From: Clostridia bacterium
Lineage (GTDB): Bacteria > Bacillota > Clostridia > Christensenellales > Borkfalkiaceae
DNA: 64,000 nucleotides
Assembly: GCA_017626495.1 (NCBI GenBank)
Contig: JAGAIP010000005.1
Span: 124,001-188,000, forward strand
Direction of reading: 5' to 3'
Every line of letters begins with the position of its first letter. The first letter of the stretch is position 1. This document shows positions 6,972-13,121 of the stretch, piece by piece. The translations under genes and the position numbers were made by a program. Below the pieces are notes generated by a model, which saw nothing but the letters and a program-made list of their open reading frames with translations, was not told the DNA's origin and searched no databases.

Positions 6972-7376
6972 ATGGAATACTTCGGTTTGATATTCGGCAT
7001 GATTGCAATCGGTATCGCCCTGTCCGTGCAAGCACAACTCGCCACCCTCAAACGCAAACAAAAAGAAAAGGAGAACGGAATGCGAGACTCCGTCGTTCTC
7101 AAAAACACGCTCAAAAACAACGTCGGGAAAGAAGTCAAATTCACCTTTTACGAGAGCAACAATCTTCCCTTTGCAAACGATATCATCTATACGGAATCGG
7201 AGCTTTCTTTCAGAGTTCTCGACTTCGACGAAACGTACGTCCTCACGCAGGCAACTTTGATCAGGAGAAAAAAGACGATCTCCAAACAAGTTCTTCTCCC
7301 CATCGAGAACATTCGCTCCGTCGAGACGAATACGACCGTTGAAACAGAAACGCCCGTCGAGACGGAGACAAAATGA
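6972..7376 (+). CDS. Membrane-anchored protein sharing the C-terminal domain of the upstream XRE regulator
   Basis: A 134-residue protein of no family I recognise. Residues ~3-22 (YFGLIFGMIAIGIALSVQAQ) form one transmembrane anchor, followed by a basic linker. A soluble domain at ~48-118 aligns by eye with the C-terminal domain of the upstream regulator: a VGKxV start, FxFY, a middle strand, and a closing LPI-I-SV / LPLSEISSV segment. The C-terminus is a short TVETETPVETETK repeat. It starts one base after the regulator stop and overlaps the next gene by ATGA. Confidence 0.75.
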   Translation: MEYFGLIFGMIAIGIALSVQAQLATLKRKQKEKENGMRDSVVLKNTLKNNVGKEVKFTFYESNNLPFANDIIYTESELSFRVLDFDETYVLTQATLIRRKKTISKQVLLPIENIRSVETNTTVETETPVETETK

Positions 7377-7804
7377 GCTGGTTCAATCCTTACGGACTCG
7401 GCGTCATCCTTCTTCTCATGATACCGAACGTTATCTATTTCGCAAAAACACACGAAACGCCCCTCTATCGGAATCCCTTCCTTGAACGAGCGGAAAACGT
7501 CGGACGCTTTTCCTGTTTCGGGTTTATGATTTTTAATCCGCCCTTCACGTGGTTCGGTTTTTTCTTTGAATCGGCGTTGCAAGTCTACTTGATTGTGAAC
7601 GGTTGCCTGCTCGCTCTCTATCTCGCGATTTGGGCAATCCTTTTCCGAAACAACACGCTGTTTCGCGCCGTCGCCATGTCCGTGATTCCGTCCGTTCTCT
7701 TTCTGTTCAGCGGAATCATGCTTCTCTCCGTTCCCCTCATTCTCGGCGCACTCGTCTTTGCTCCTTGCCATATCCTGATTTCCGTTAAAAACGTGAAAAG
7801 GTAA
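7373..7804 (+). CDS. Small polytopic membrane protein
   Basis: A 143-residue hydrophobic protein with about four transmembrane helices: ~7-24, ~48-66, ~71-92 and ~97-132. It is not assigned to a known family with confidence. It overlaps the upstream gene by ATGA, making a three-gene operon of regulator, anchored domain and membrane protein. Its 3' third, from about base 7645 through the stop and a few bases beyond, is duplicated downstream at 8082-8262, with a tract of derived repeats in between. Confidence 0.75.
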   Translation: MSWFNPYGLGVILLLMIPNVIYFAKTHETPLYRNPFLERAENVGRFSCFGFMIFNPPFTWFGFFFESALQVYLIVNGCLLALYLAIWAILFRNNTLFRAVAMSVIPSVLFLFSGIMLLSVPLILGALVFAPCHILISVKNVKR

Positions 7805-7869
7805 TTTTGAACGCTCAAATCAACAGATTACTTCGGCTACATGCTCGCCCCATCTCGCAATGGTCAAGT

Positions 7870-8130
7870 CCTTTTCGAAAGCAACGCGCCGTTTCGCGCC
7901 GTCGCCTTGTCTGTGGGTTCGCACTTCCGAAGATACGTGCCGTTTCACGCCGTCGCCCTACCCATAGTTTCGCCCTTCCGAAGTGATTCGAGGGATTCGC
8001 GCCGTCACCTTGTCCACGGGTTCGCACTTCCGAAACAACGCGCCGTTTCATGCCCTCACCCTATCCATGGTTTCGCACTTCCGAAGATACGTGCCGTTTC
8101 GCGCCGTCGCCATGTCCGTGATTCCGTCCG
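7870..8130 (+). repeat. Degenerate 51/52-bp tandem repeats derived from the upstream membrane-protein gene
   Basis: Five imperfect units begin with the CGAA of TTCCGAA at 7876, 7928, 7979, 8031 and 8082 (spacings 52, 51, 52 and 51). Each contains a version of GTTTCGCGCCGTCGCC. The source is inside the membrane-protein gene, where CGAA is at 7646. The alternating 51 and 52 spacing breaks the reading frame, so this is not a functional repeat protein. It looks like replication slippage or unequal crossover on a coding fragment. Confidence 0.85.
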
Positions 8131-8240
8131 TTCTCTTTCTGTTCAGCGGAATCATACTTCTCTCCGTTCCCCTCATCCTCGGCGCGCTCGTCTTTGCTCC
8201 TTGCCATATCCTGATTTCCATAAAAGATAAAATGTGATTT
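8082..8240 (+). pseudogene. Duplicated 3' end of the small membrane-protein gene
   Basis: Bases 8082-8237 repeat 7646-7804 closely and encode the same hydrophobic C-terminus (SVIPSVLFLFSGIILLSVPL). It lacks the first two thirds of the gene, so it is a remnant. The homology runs on past the stop: TTTTGAACGCTCAAAT at 7804-7820 matches the start region of the next GNAT gene (TTTATGAACGCTGAAAT). The GNAT gene therefore originally followed the membrane-protein gene directly. Confidence 0.8.
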
Positions 8241-8801
8241 ATGAACGCTGAAATTGACGTCTCAAATGTCCGTTTAGAGACGGAGCGAATTGTTCTCCGT
8301 CCCTTTGCCCTGTCCGATTTGGACGACCTGTTCGCCTACGCCTGCGTCGACGGAGTGGGACAGGCGGCAGGCTGGTCTCCCCACAAGACGAAGGAAGAAT
8401 CCCTCGCCGTTCTGCAAATGTTCCTTCGGGAAAAGAAGGTCTTTGCCATAGTCCATAAGCGCGACGGTAAAGTCATCGGTTCTCTCGGCATCGAAGAGCT
8501 TTCCGATCCCGTCATGCTCGCCTATCCCGAAAAGGGAAGAGAGCTTGGCTACGTCCTATCCAAAGACTACTGGGGACAAGGGCTCATGCCCGAATCGGTA
8601 AAAGCCGTGATTTCCTATCTGTTTGAAACGCTCCGACTAGACTTTGTCTCCTGCGCACACTTTCTATCTAACGACAGGAGCAGGCGCGTAATCGAAAAAT
8701 GCGGATTCACCTTCGAACGAATCATCGAGTACCACACGAACATAGGCGCAACCGAACAGACAAAGTCCTATCTCCCGAGAAACCCCGACGCTCACGCATA
8801 A
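8241..8801 (+). CDS. GNAT N-acetyltransferase, RimJ/RimL-like
   Basis: A 186-residue acetyltransferase of the RimJ/RimL (Acetyltransf_3) type. It has the N-terminal LETERIVLRPFALSDLDDLF, central LGYVLSKDYWGQGLMPESV (acetyl-CoA loop) and C-terminal NDRSRRVIEKCGF. This group includes ribosomal-protein acetyltransferases and many small-molecule ones, so the substrate is open. Its ribosome site is poor. The start lies four bases after the stop of the duplicated membrane-protein remnant, which suggests translational coupling that survived the rearrangement. A strong terminator follows. Confidence 0.9.
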   Translation: MNAEIDVSNVRLETERIVLRPFALSDLDDLFAYACVDGVGQAAGWSPHKTKEESLAVLQMFLREKKVFAIVHKRDGKVIGSLGIEELSDPVMLAYPEKGRELGYVLSKDYWGQGLMPESVKAVISYLFETLRLDFVSCAHFLSNDRSRRVIEKCGFTFERIIEYHTNIGATEQTKSYLPRNPDAHA

Positions 8802-8837
8802 CAAAGATTTGCCGTTATGCCAAAAACTTCAAACAAA

Positions 8838-8874
8838 CAATTCCCCAAAGGCAACGCTTTTGGGGAATTGTTTT
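8838..8874 (+). terminator. Rho-independent terminator after the RimJ/L-like GNAT gene
   Basis: A perfect 12-bp stem (8838-8849 with 8859-8870, nine-base loop) followed by TTTTC on the plus strand. It closes the plus-strand operon that begins at 6533. Confidence 0.85.
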
Positions 8875-9210
8875 CGATGCCTACCCGATCAACCATACGC
8901 CTTAAAGGGTTGAAATCCGCATCATAGAAAAAGGCGAGTACGAAATCCATCGTACTCGCCAAAACATATGGAATCAATTCTTCTTCCGAACGGCTCCGAA
9001 ACACAACAAAAAAGCAATTGTTTTTCTTCGCCGAAGATCTCGGAGCAATGCAAGAGAAACGATCTCGTTCTCCTCACAGGTGTTCGGGATAAACTCAAAA
9101 CGAAATCCCATTACCGAATATCCCTTCCTGCCCTTTGCCTAAGTCACTGCCGATCAGGCGTTTCATGAAACAATTTGGCTTGGAATGAACCATAAGAAAA
9201 ACTTATAATA
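8875..9210. other. Intergenic stretch between convergent operons
   Basis: No gene is seen here. The only structure is a minus-strand terminator at 8928-8960. The remainder (8961-9210) has no convincing ORF, repeat or promoter. Confidence 0.6.
8928..8960 (-). terminator. Terminator facing the HARE-HTH gene
   Basis: A perfect 11-bp stem (8933-8943 with 8950-8960, six-base loop) followed by TTTTTC in the minus direction. It lies about 250 bases beyond the stop of the minus-strand gene at 9211-9996, so that transcript may have a long 3' tail. Confidence 0.8.
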
Positions 9211-9996
9211 TTATGTATCGATCAAACGAATCATGTTGCCGCCGAGCGCCTCGAACCGCTCGGGGCGGTGACCTACTCTCGCACGAATCTGGACGGGGGT
9301 AACCCCCTTCCCGTCTCTCGTTTTATAAAGACCGCGTTCGTTGATGATGCGAGCGAGATCGACGGCATGCATGGTATGATCGGGATGCTCGGTAAGCACC
9401 TGCGCCATTACGTCCCAAAGGTTCGCGTGCTGTTTCTTCAAGACCTGGTAAGGAACGTAATCAAACTTATACGATTCCTGCAAGTCCTCGGACGCAAGTA
9501 CTTCATCAAGCGTCGGCTCGTTTTCGGGAACGGGATTGATGGGATTGACAGGCTTTGCAGGAGTCGAAGAAGCACGGGGTTTATCTCTGTTGAGAGGCAA
9601 GTACGGATTAAAAGGAATTTCTTCGGGTTCTTCTACCTTCGTCTCTTCCTCCATGGGAGCAGGCGGTTCTTCCTCCTGTACAGGTTTCGGTTCTTCATAA
9701 GAAGGAGCGCCTGCAAACCAGGCGTCCGCAGAAGCATACTCTTGTCTTTCTTCCGTTCTTTCGTTTCTCGTCTGCTCCGCAAAGCGAGCGCTCGCAATGG
9801 GAAGAGGTTTCTCCTCTGCGACCAAATCAAGTTCTTCCGCATCGACGTCGTCCTCCGTCGATTCCACCTTGGAAACGACGCAGTATGGCACGTTGTTCCA
9901 TATCAGAACGAGTTCGGAATATTTTTCAAGCTTTTTAATAATGAGATCGGGCTTGTTGACCAACTCGTCGAGAGAAATCATAGCTTTTGTGTTCAT
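9211..9996 (-). CDS. Phd-like N-terminal domain fused to a C-terminal HARE-HTH domain, function unknown
   Basis: A 261-residue protein in three parts. Residues 1-45 (MISLDELVNKPDLIIKKLEK, then VPYCVVSK) resemble the DNA-binding fold of Phd/YefM antitoxins. Residues ~46-175 are acidic and proline-rich, probably disordered. Residues ~185-261 (LWDVMAQVLTEHPDHTMHAV through RFEALGGNMIRLI) look like a HARE-HTH domain, as in the RNA polymerase delta subunit and some restriction enzymes. No toxin gene is adjacent. A consensus promoter and a dense ATACAA/TTGTAT cluster lie upstream, consistent with autoregulation. Both domain calls are by eye. Confidence 0.7.
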   Translation of the reverse strand: MNTKAMISLDELVNKPDLIIKKLEKYSELVLIWNNVPYCVVSKVESTEDDVDAEELDLVAEEKPLPIASARFAEQTRNERTEERQEYASADAWFAGAPSYEEPKPVQEEEPPAPMEEETKVEEPEEIPFNPYLPLNRDKPRASSTPAKPVNPINPVPENEPTLDEVLASEDLQESYKFDYVPYQVLKKQHANLWDVMAQVLTEHPDHTMHAVDLARIINERGLYKTRDGKGVTPVQIRARVGHRPERFEALGGNMIRLIDT

Positions 9997-10033
9997 TTTG
10001 TCTCACATACCTTTCAATGGGGGATTTTATACC

Positions 10034-10063
10034 ATTATACAACAGATACAACTCGTTTGTCAA
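10034..10063 (-). promoter_or_regulatory. Sigma-A promoter of the HARE-HTH gene
   Basis: On the minus strand, TTGACA (10063-10058), 18-bp spacer and TATAAT (10039-10034). Two ATACAA/TTGTAT elements lie in the -10 and spacer, so a protein bound there would block RNA polymerase. Confidence 0.8.
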
Positions 10064-10211
10064 GTGTTGTATGGGTGTATATACAAATATACAATATTAT
10101 ACATTTTATTGTATTTATTTGTATATTGCATGTATAACTTTGTATATTCAATAGTATGCGTTGCATAGTTTAGTAATTTTAATGTCATATACCCTATACA
10201 AACGTTATACA
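10035..10211. repeat. Cluster of ATACAA/TTGTAT hexamers, candidate operator array
   Basis: By my count there are ten copies of ATACAA or its complement TTGTAT in about 180 bases, starting in the promoter of the HARE-HTH gene and running upstream. The stretch is very AT-rich, but this density is well above chance. Spacing is irregular and both orientations occur, as in a multi-site operator or spreading site rather than a simple tandem repeat. Confidence 0.55.
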
Positions 10212-11070
10212 ACCGACAAAACCCCCTCTTTTTTCCGTTCGCCCGATCCCCAGGTGATTTTGCTTGTCATTCAAAGATTTTCCCGGTTTCCATAACTCTC
10301 TCCGCCACGAATCCTGACAGTTTCACTTTCCCGTCGTTCCCCTCTCCTCTTCATCAAATCTTTTTTCGCTTAAATACATTTACAAAACTTGTCTCTTGCA
10401 GAGTTTTCTCGACTTTTCCCCTCAAAACAAAGTTCTTTTCTGTCTCACAATTATCTTTCCTTTCCCCTTCACAACGACTTGTCTTGTTTTTTAGCCGAAT
10501 TTCTTTTAACCCCGTCCTTACCATTCGCTCCCCGAAAGAATCCTGCTTTTTTCTATCCCTCCACACCTTTCTCCGATCCTCACCATCCTCTTTACCGTAT
10601 ACCTCTTAAATCCGCCACGTTCACTTTCCCTTTCCCACAACGCATTCGCTTTTTTATTCAGCCGCCCACCGCTCCGCAGTATGATTCCGTCAGTTCCGCA
10701 GACAACGCGACACTCTGACCGCGAAATACAGTCTCTCTTAACTCTTCGCTTTTCCCGATTCGTCGCCTTTCCCCTTTTTCCCGACTCTCTTCTTTTCAGG
10801 AAATATTTCCAAACTTTTTTCAATCAACTAAGCCAATTATCAAATCCGTTTCGACTTTTTCTGACACATAATTTGTTTACTTTTTTTGCAGCTGCGCTTG
10901 TTTCCCCTTTTCTCGATACCATAACCTGTACTTATCCCTCATACCGATCGTAAAATCAAACCAAACTTTCTTGAATGCCGCTTTATGACCTCTCCCCACG
11001 GTATCGCCTGCCTTCTATCCGCACGTCTGTTCATATCTTTCCCGTACAATCCGCCGCTCTCTCAATCCGC
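10212..11070. other. Gene-less stretch with strong strand bias
   Basis: I find no convincing gene, RNA or promoter here. The plus strand is markedly pyrimidine-rich (runs such as CTTTCCCTTTCCC), so the minus strand is purine-rich, as the coding strand of genes in this window tends to be. Short minus-strand frames (for example 10518-10823) give very basic, low-complexity products without ribosome sites. A decayed minus-strand gene is the simplest reading. Confidence 0.5.
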
Positions 11071-11102
11071 AAAAAAAGAACCTCTCGTCATTCGAGAAGT
11101 TC
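11071..11102 (-). terminator. Terminator overlapping the stop of the Veg-like gene
   Basis: A 10-bp stem with one G-U pair (11078-11087 with 11093-11102) followed by TTTTTTT on the minus strand. The TGA stop of the gene at 11088 lies in the loop. Confidence 0.8.
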
Positions 11103-11354
11103 TTCCTCTTCTATCTCTTTCAAAGAGACGATTCCTGTCAACAAGTCGGAATACAAAATCGTCGTCCGCTCAACACATTTCTTTTTGATTATTTCGATTA
11201 CGAAAAAATTTTCGTAAATCCCCTCGATCCGAATGCGTTGCGCCACGATTCGTTTTGTTTTGTTACACGCAAGCAACACCGACCCTTTCGCCTGCATCGA
11301 TTTCAGTCTGTCCTTGATTTTTTCAAAATCCGCTCTGGTATACGTTATCGGCAT
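11088..11354 (-). CDS. Small Veg-like protein
   Basis: An 88-residue protein (MPITYTRADFEKIKDRLKSM...). Its middle and end (YENFFVIEIIKKK, then TTILYSDLLTGIVSL) resemble the Veg family of small Firmicute proteins, in which a strand-rich domain ends with a YSYTD-like segment. In Bacillus, Veg is linked to biofilm and sporulation control; that role is only family knowledge. I chose ATG 11354 over an upstream TTG because the family N-terminus begins here and a short upstream ORF overlaps it. Gene-specific promoter and terminator support it as real. Its family assignment is moderate. Confidence 0.65.
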   Translation of the reverse strand: MPITYTRADFEKIKDRLKSMQAKGSVLLACNKTKRIVAQRIRIEGIYENFFVIEIIKKKCVERTTILYSDLLTGIVSLKEIEEEELLE

Positions 11355-11428
11355 TTCCAAGCCCCGCAGGTTTGGACAAAACCGTGCGTCCGGCCGCAAT
11401 CATGTTTCCTTGTTCCGATTTCTTTCAT
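11345..11428 (-). CDS. 27-residue Cys/His-containing ORF coupled to the Veg-like gene
   Basis: MKEIGTRKHDCGRTHGFVQT continues for seven residues with two more cysteines. It has a clear AAGGGAG ribosome site before ATG 11428. Its TAA stop overlaps the Veg-like start by ten bases, so the Veg-like gene, which has only a weak ribosome site, may depend on its translation. Three cysteines and two histidines could bind metal. It could be a leader peptide or a micro-protein. No family is recognised. Confidence 0.5.
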   Translation of the reverse strand: MKEIGTRKHDCGRTHGFVQTCGAWKCR

Positions 11429-11474
11429 CTCGGCACTCCCTTTCGGTTTACACGCAAGCGTTGTAACCAAATTT

Positions 11475-11503
11475 ATTTTATCACTTTTTATAAATTTTTG
11501 TAA
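11475..11503 (-). promoter_or_regulatory. Sigma-A promoter of the micro-ORF/Veg-like unit
   Basis: On the minus strand, TTACAA (11503-11498), 17-bp spacer and TAAAAT (11480-11475). The short leader contains the AAGGGAG ribosome site of the 27-codon ORF. Confidence 0.7.
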
Positions 11504-11893
11504 GCGTTTTTCTGAAATGAAAGCCGCTCGATTTTCGCCATGCAACAAAATGTACTTATATTCCTTCCATTCTAAAAACGCTCCGTCATACACGCAAAAA
11601 CAGATTCGCCTGAATACGCATCCCCAAAAAATAATCTACCCTCGAATAAGCGTCTCCGTCGCGCGACTTTCTTGCAAAACCGTTCTTTGCATTCCACAAA
11701 AAACCGTCGCCCGAAGACGACGGCCGTATTCCAAACGTTCTGTTTTTTATCGAAAAACGATATAATTTCTTCATTCCGCTTTGAGATGCTCCCCACGCTC
11801 ATCAAATCCACGTTATCCACCTAATGCAGCCTATGACCGAGCAGCAACGTCGCCGTGCGGTTTTCTTGCAAATCCTCACTTGACTCGTTTCAT
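11504..11893. other. Gene-less stretch with an orphan terminator copy
   Basis: No gene is supported. At 11698-11723 there is a second copy of the hairpin core and loop of the terminator found after GH43 (11894-11923), again followed by TTTTTT on the minus strand, but no gene feeds it. It is probably left from a deleted or duplicated gene end. Confidence 0.5.
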
Positions 11894-11923
11894 AAAAAAC
11901 CGTCGCCCGAAGACGACGGTTTT
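11894..11923 (-). terminator. Terminator after the GH43 gene
   Basis: A 10-bp stem (11896-11905 with 11914-11923, eight-base loop containing TTCG) followed by T6 on the minus strand, directly after the GH43 stop. Confidence 0.85.
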
Positions 11924-11927
11924 ATAT

Positions 11928-12923
11928 TTAATTGATTCCGGCTTGTTTTTCGTTGGTAAACGGTACGTTGTAGAAATCCTGCTTTTCCAGATCAAAGACA
12001 GGCTCTCCGTTCTCATCGAATTCAACGCGCATAATGTGCGCATGACGGTTATGATCTTCAAGAGGATCTCCGATGATCTTTTCGTAGCTTCTGAAATGGA
12101 GCACGCAGAGCGTCTCCCCCTCTTCTCCCTCCACAAAGGAGTTATGACCGGGGCCGAACACTTTGAGTTTTTCGTTTGTCTGACAAACGGGTTTGTTACG
12201 TTTTTTCCAACTGGTGGGATCAAGCAAGTCGCTGTTCTGATCGGCAGAAAGCATACCCATGCAATACATCGCGCCCGTGCCAGACGCAGAATATGCCACA
12301 AACAGTTTTCCGTTCTTTTTCAAGACGGTAGGTCCTTCGTTTACCCAGAACAATTCTCTCTCCCATTCGTAGTCAGGAGTCGTTAAAAGCACCTGTACCG
12401 TTTTCAGTTTGGTAGGCGTTTCAAGTTCCGCAATATACAAGTTGGAAATACCGTGCTGACGTCCGACCTTTTCAGCCCAGATTGTATACCATCTGTTCTG
12501 ATGTTCAAATACGGTCATATCAAGGGAGAAATCGGTAAAGGAATAGGGATCGTCTTTTGCAGACTGCATCATTCCGGCCTCCGACCATTTGCCCGTCATG
12601 GGATCGTCGGAATCGCATACGATCGCGTAGGGACGAATCGCCCACACGTCGGGAACGGAACCTGCGGCAAAGTAAATAACCCACTTGCCCATCACGTAAT
12701 GGATCTCGGGAGCCCAAATATGAGAACTCATAGGCCCGAAGATGTGACGCACCCAAACGGTACGTTCTTCCGCAGTGGTAAGCCCGTTTATGGTACTAGC
12801 CCGACGGATCGCAATACGATCGTAATCGGGGAAAGTTGCGGTAAAGTAGTAAGATCCATCCGTATGTTTATAAACATAGGGATCGGCTCTTTGGACTGCC
12901 AAAGGGCTGTTATATTTTACCAT
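11928..12923 (-). CDS. Glycoside hydrolase family 43 protein (arabinosidase/xylosidase-like)
   Basis: A 331-residue five-bladed beta-propeller hydrolase. The GH43 catalytic triad is visible. The general base Asp is in QRADPYVYKH near the N-terminus, the pKa-modulating Asp in FSLDMTVFEHQNRWY, and the general acid Glu in WVNEGPTVLKKNG. No signal peptide is present, so it probably acts in the cytoplasm on imported arabinose- or xylose-containing oligosaccharides. I chose ATG 12923 because AGGTGG lies at the right distance; an upstream TTG in the same frame is inside that site. It is a single-gene unit with its own promoter and terminator. Confidence 0.88.
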   Translation of the reverse strand: MVKYNSPLAVQRADPYVYKHTDGSYYFTATFPDYDRIAIRRASTINGLTTAEERTVWVRHIFGPMSSHIWAPEIHYVMGKWVIYFAAGSVPDVWAIRPYAIVCDSDDPMTGKWSEAGMMQSAKDDPYSFTDFSLDMTVFEHQNRWYTIWAEKVGRQHGISNLYIAELETPTKLKTVQVLLTTPDYEWERELFWVNEGPTVLKKNGKLFVAYSASGTGAMYCMGMLSADQNSDLLDPTSWKKRNKPVCQTNEKLKVFGPGHNSFVEGEEGETLCVLHFRSYEKIIGDPLEDHNRHAHIMRVEFDENGEPVFDLEKQDFYNVPFTNEKQAGIN

Positions 12924-12964
12924 AGAAATAACCACCTTCAAATTTTCAATTTCTATATGAACTT

Positions 12965-12993
12965 ATTTTACTATGATTTCGTCTCAATGTCAA
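12965..12993 (-). promoter_or_regulatory. Sigma-A promoter of the GH43 gene
   Basis: On the minus strand, TTGACA (12993-12988), 17-bp spacer and TAAAAT (12970-12965). It is divergent from the surface-protein promoter about 70 bases away. Confidence 0.8.
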
Positions 12994-13063
12994 TGGTTTA
13001 TTCCAAAAAAAGTTCAATGAAAATGAAACTGACGCGTTCCGCTTCAAATATACGTAAAGACGA

Positions 13064-13092
13064 TTGCATTTTTCCGTTTTTTTTGTTATACT
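13064..13092 (+). promoter_or_regulatory. Sigma-A promoter of the InlB-repeat surface-protein gene
   Basis: TTGCAT (13064-13069), 17-bp spacer and TATACT (13087-13092). The predicted start is near 13099, shortly before the GGAG ribosome site and ATG 13122. Confidence 0.75.
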
Positions 13093-13121
13093 GTTTTTAT
13101 TCCATAAAAACGGAGAATCCC

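Noticed and set aside
7870..8130. Possible CRISPR array in the repeated tract
   Set aside because: Units are contiguous, degenerate and derived from a neighbouring gene. There are no unique spacers and no cas genes.
7841..8230. A 129-codon ORF across the repeat tract
   Set aside because: The 51/52 spacing moves it between frames of the parent gene, so it is a by-product of the repeats, with no ribosome site.
10354..10823. Two minus-strand ORFs with very basic products
   Set aside because: Low-complexity Arg/Lys-rich sequence from purine bias. No ribosome sites or family features.
11572..11820. An 82-codon minus-strand ORF
   Set aside because: It runs through the orphan terminator hairpin and has no supporting signals.
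12453..13121. N-terminal extension of the InlB-repeat protein
   Set aside because: This in-frame stretch is antisense to GH43 and contains both divergent promoters. The membrane anchor and ribosome site place the start at 13122.
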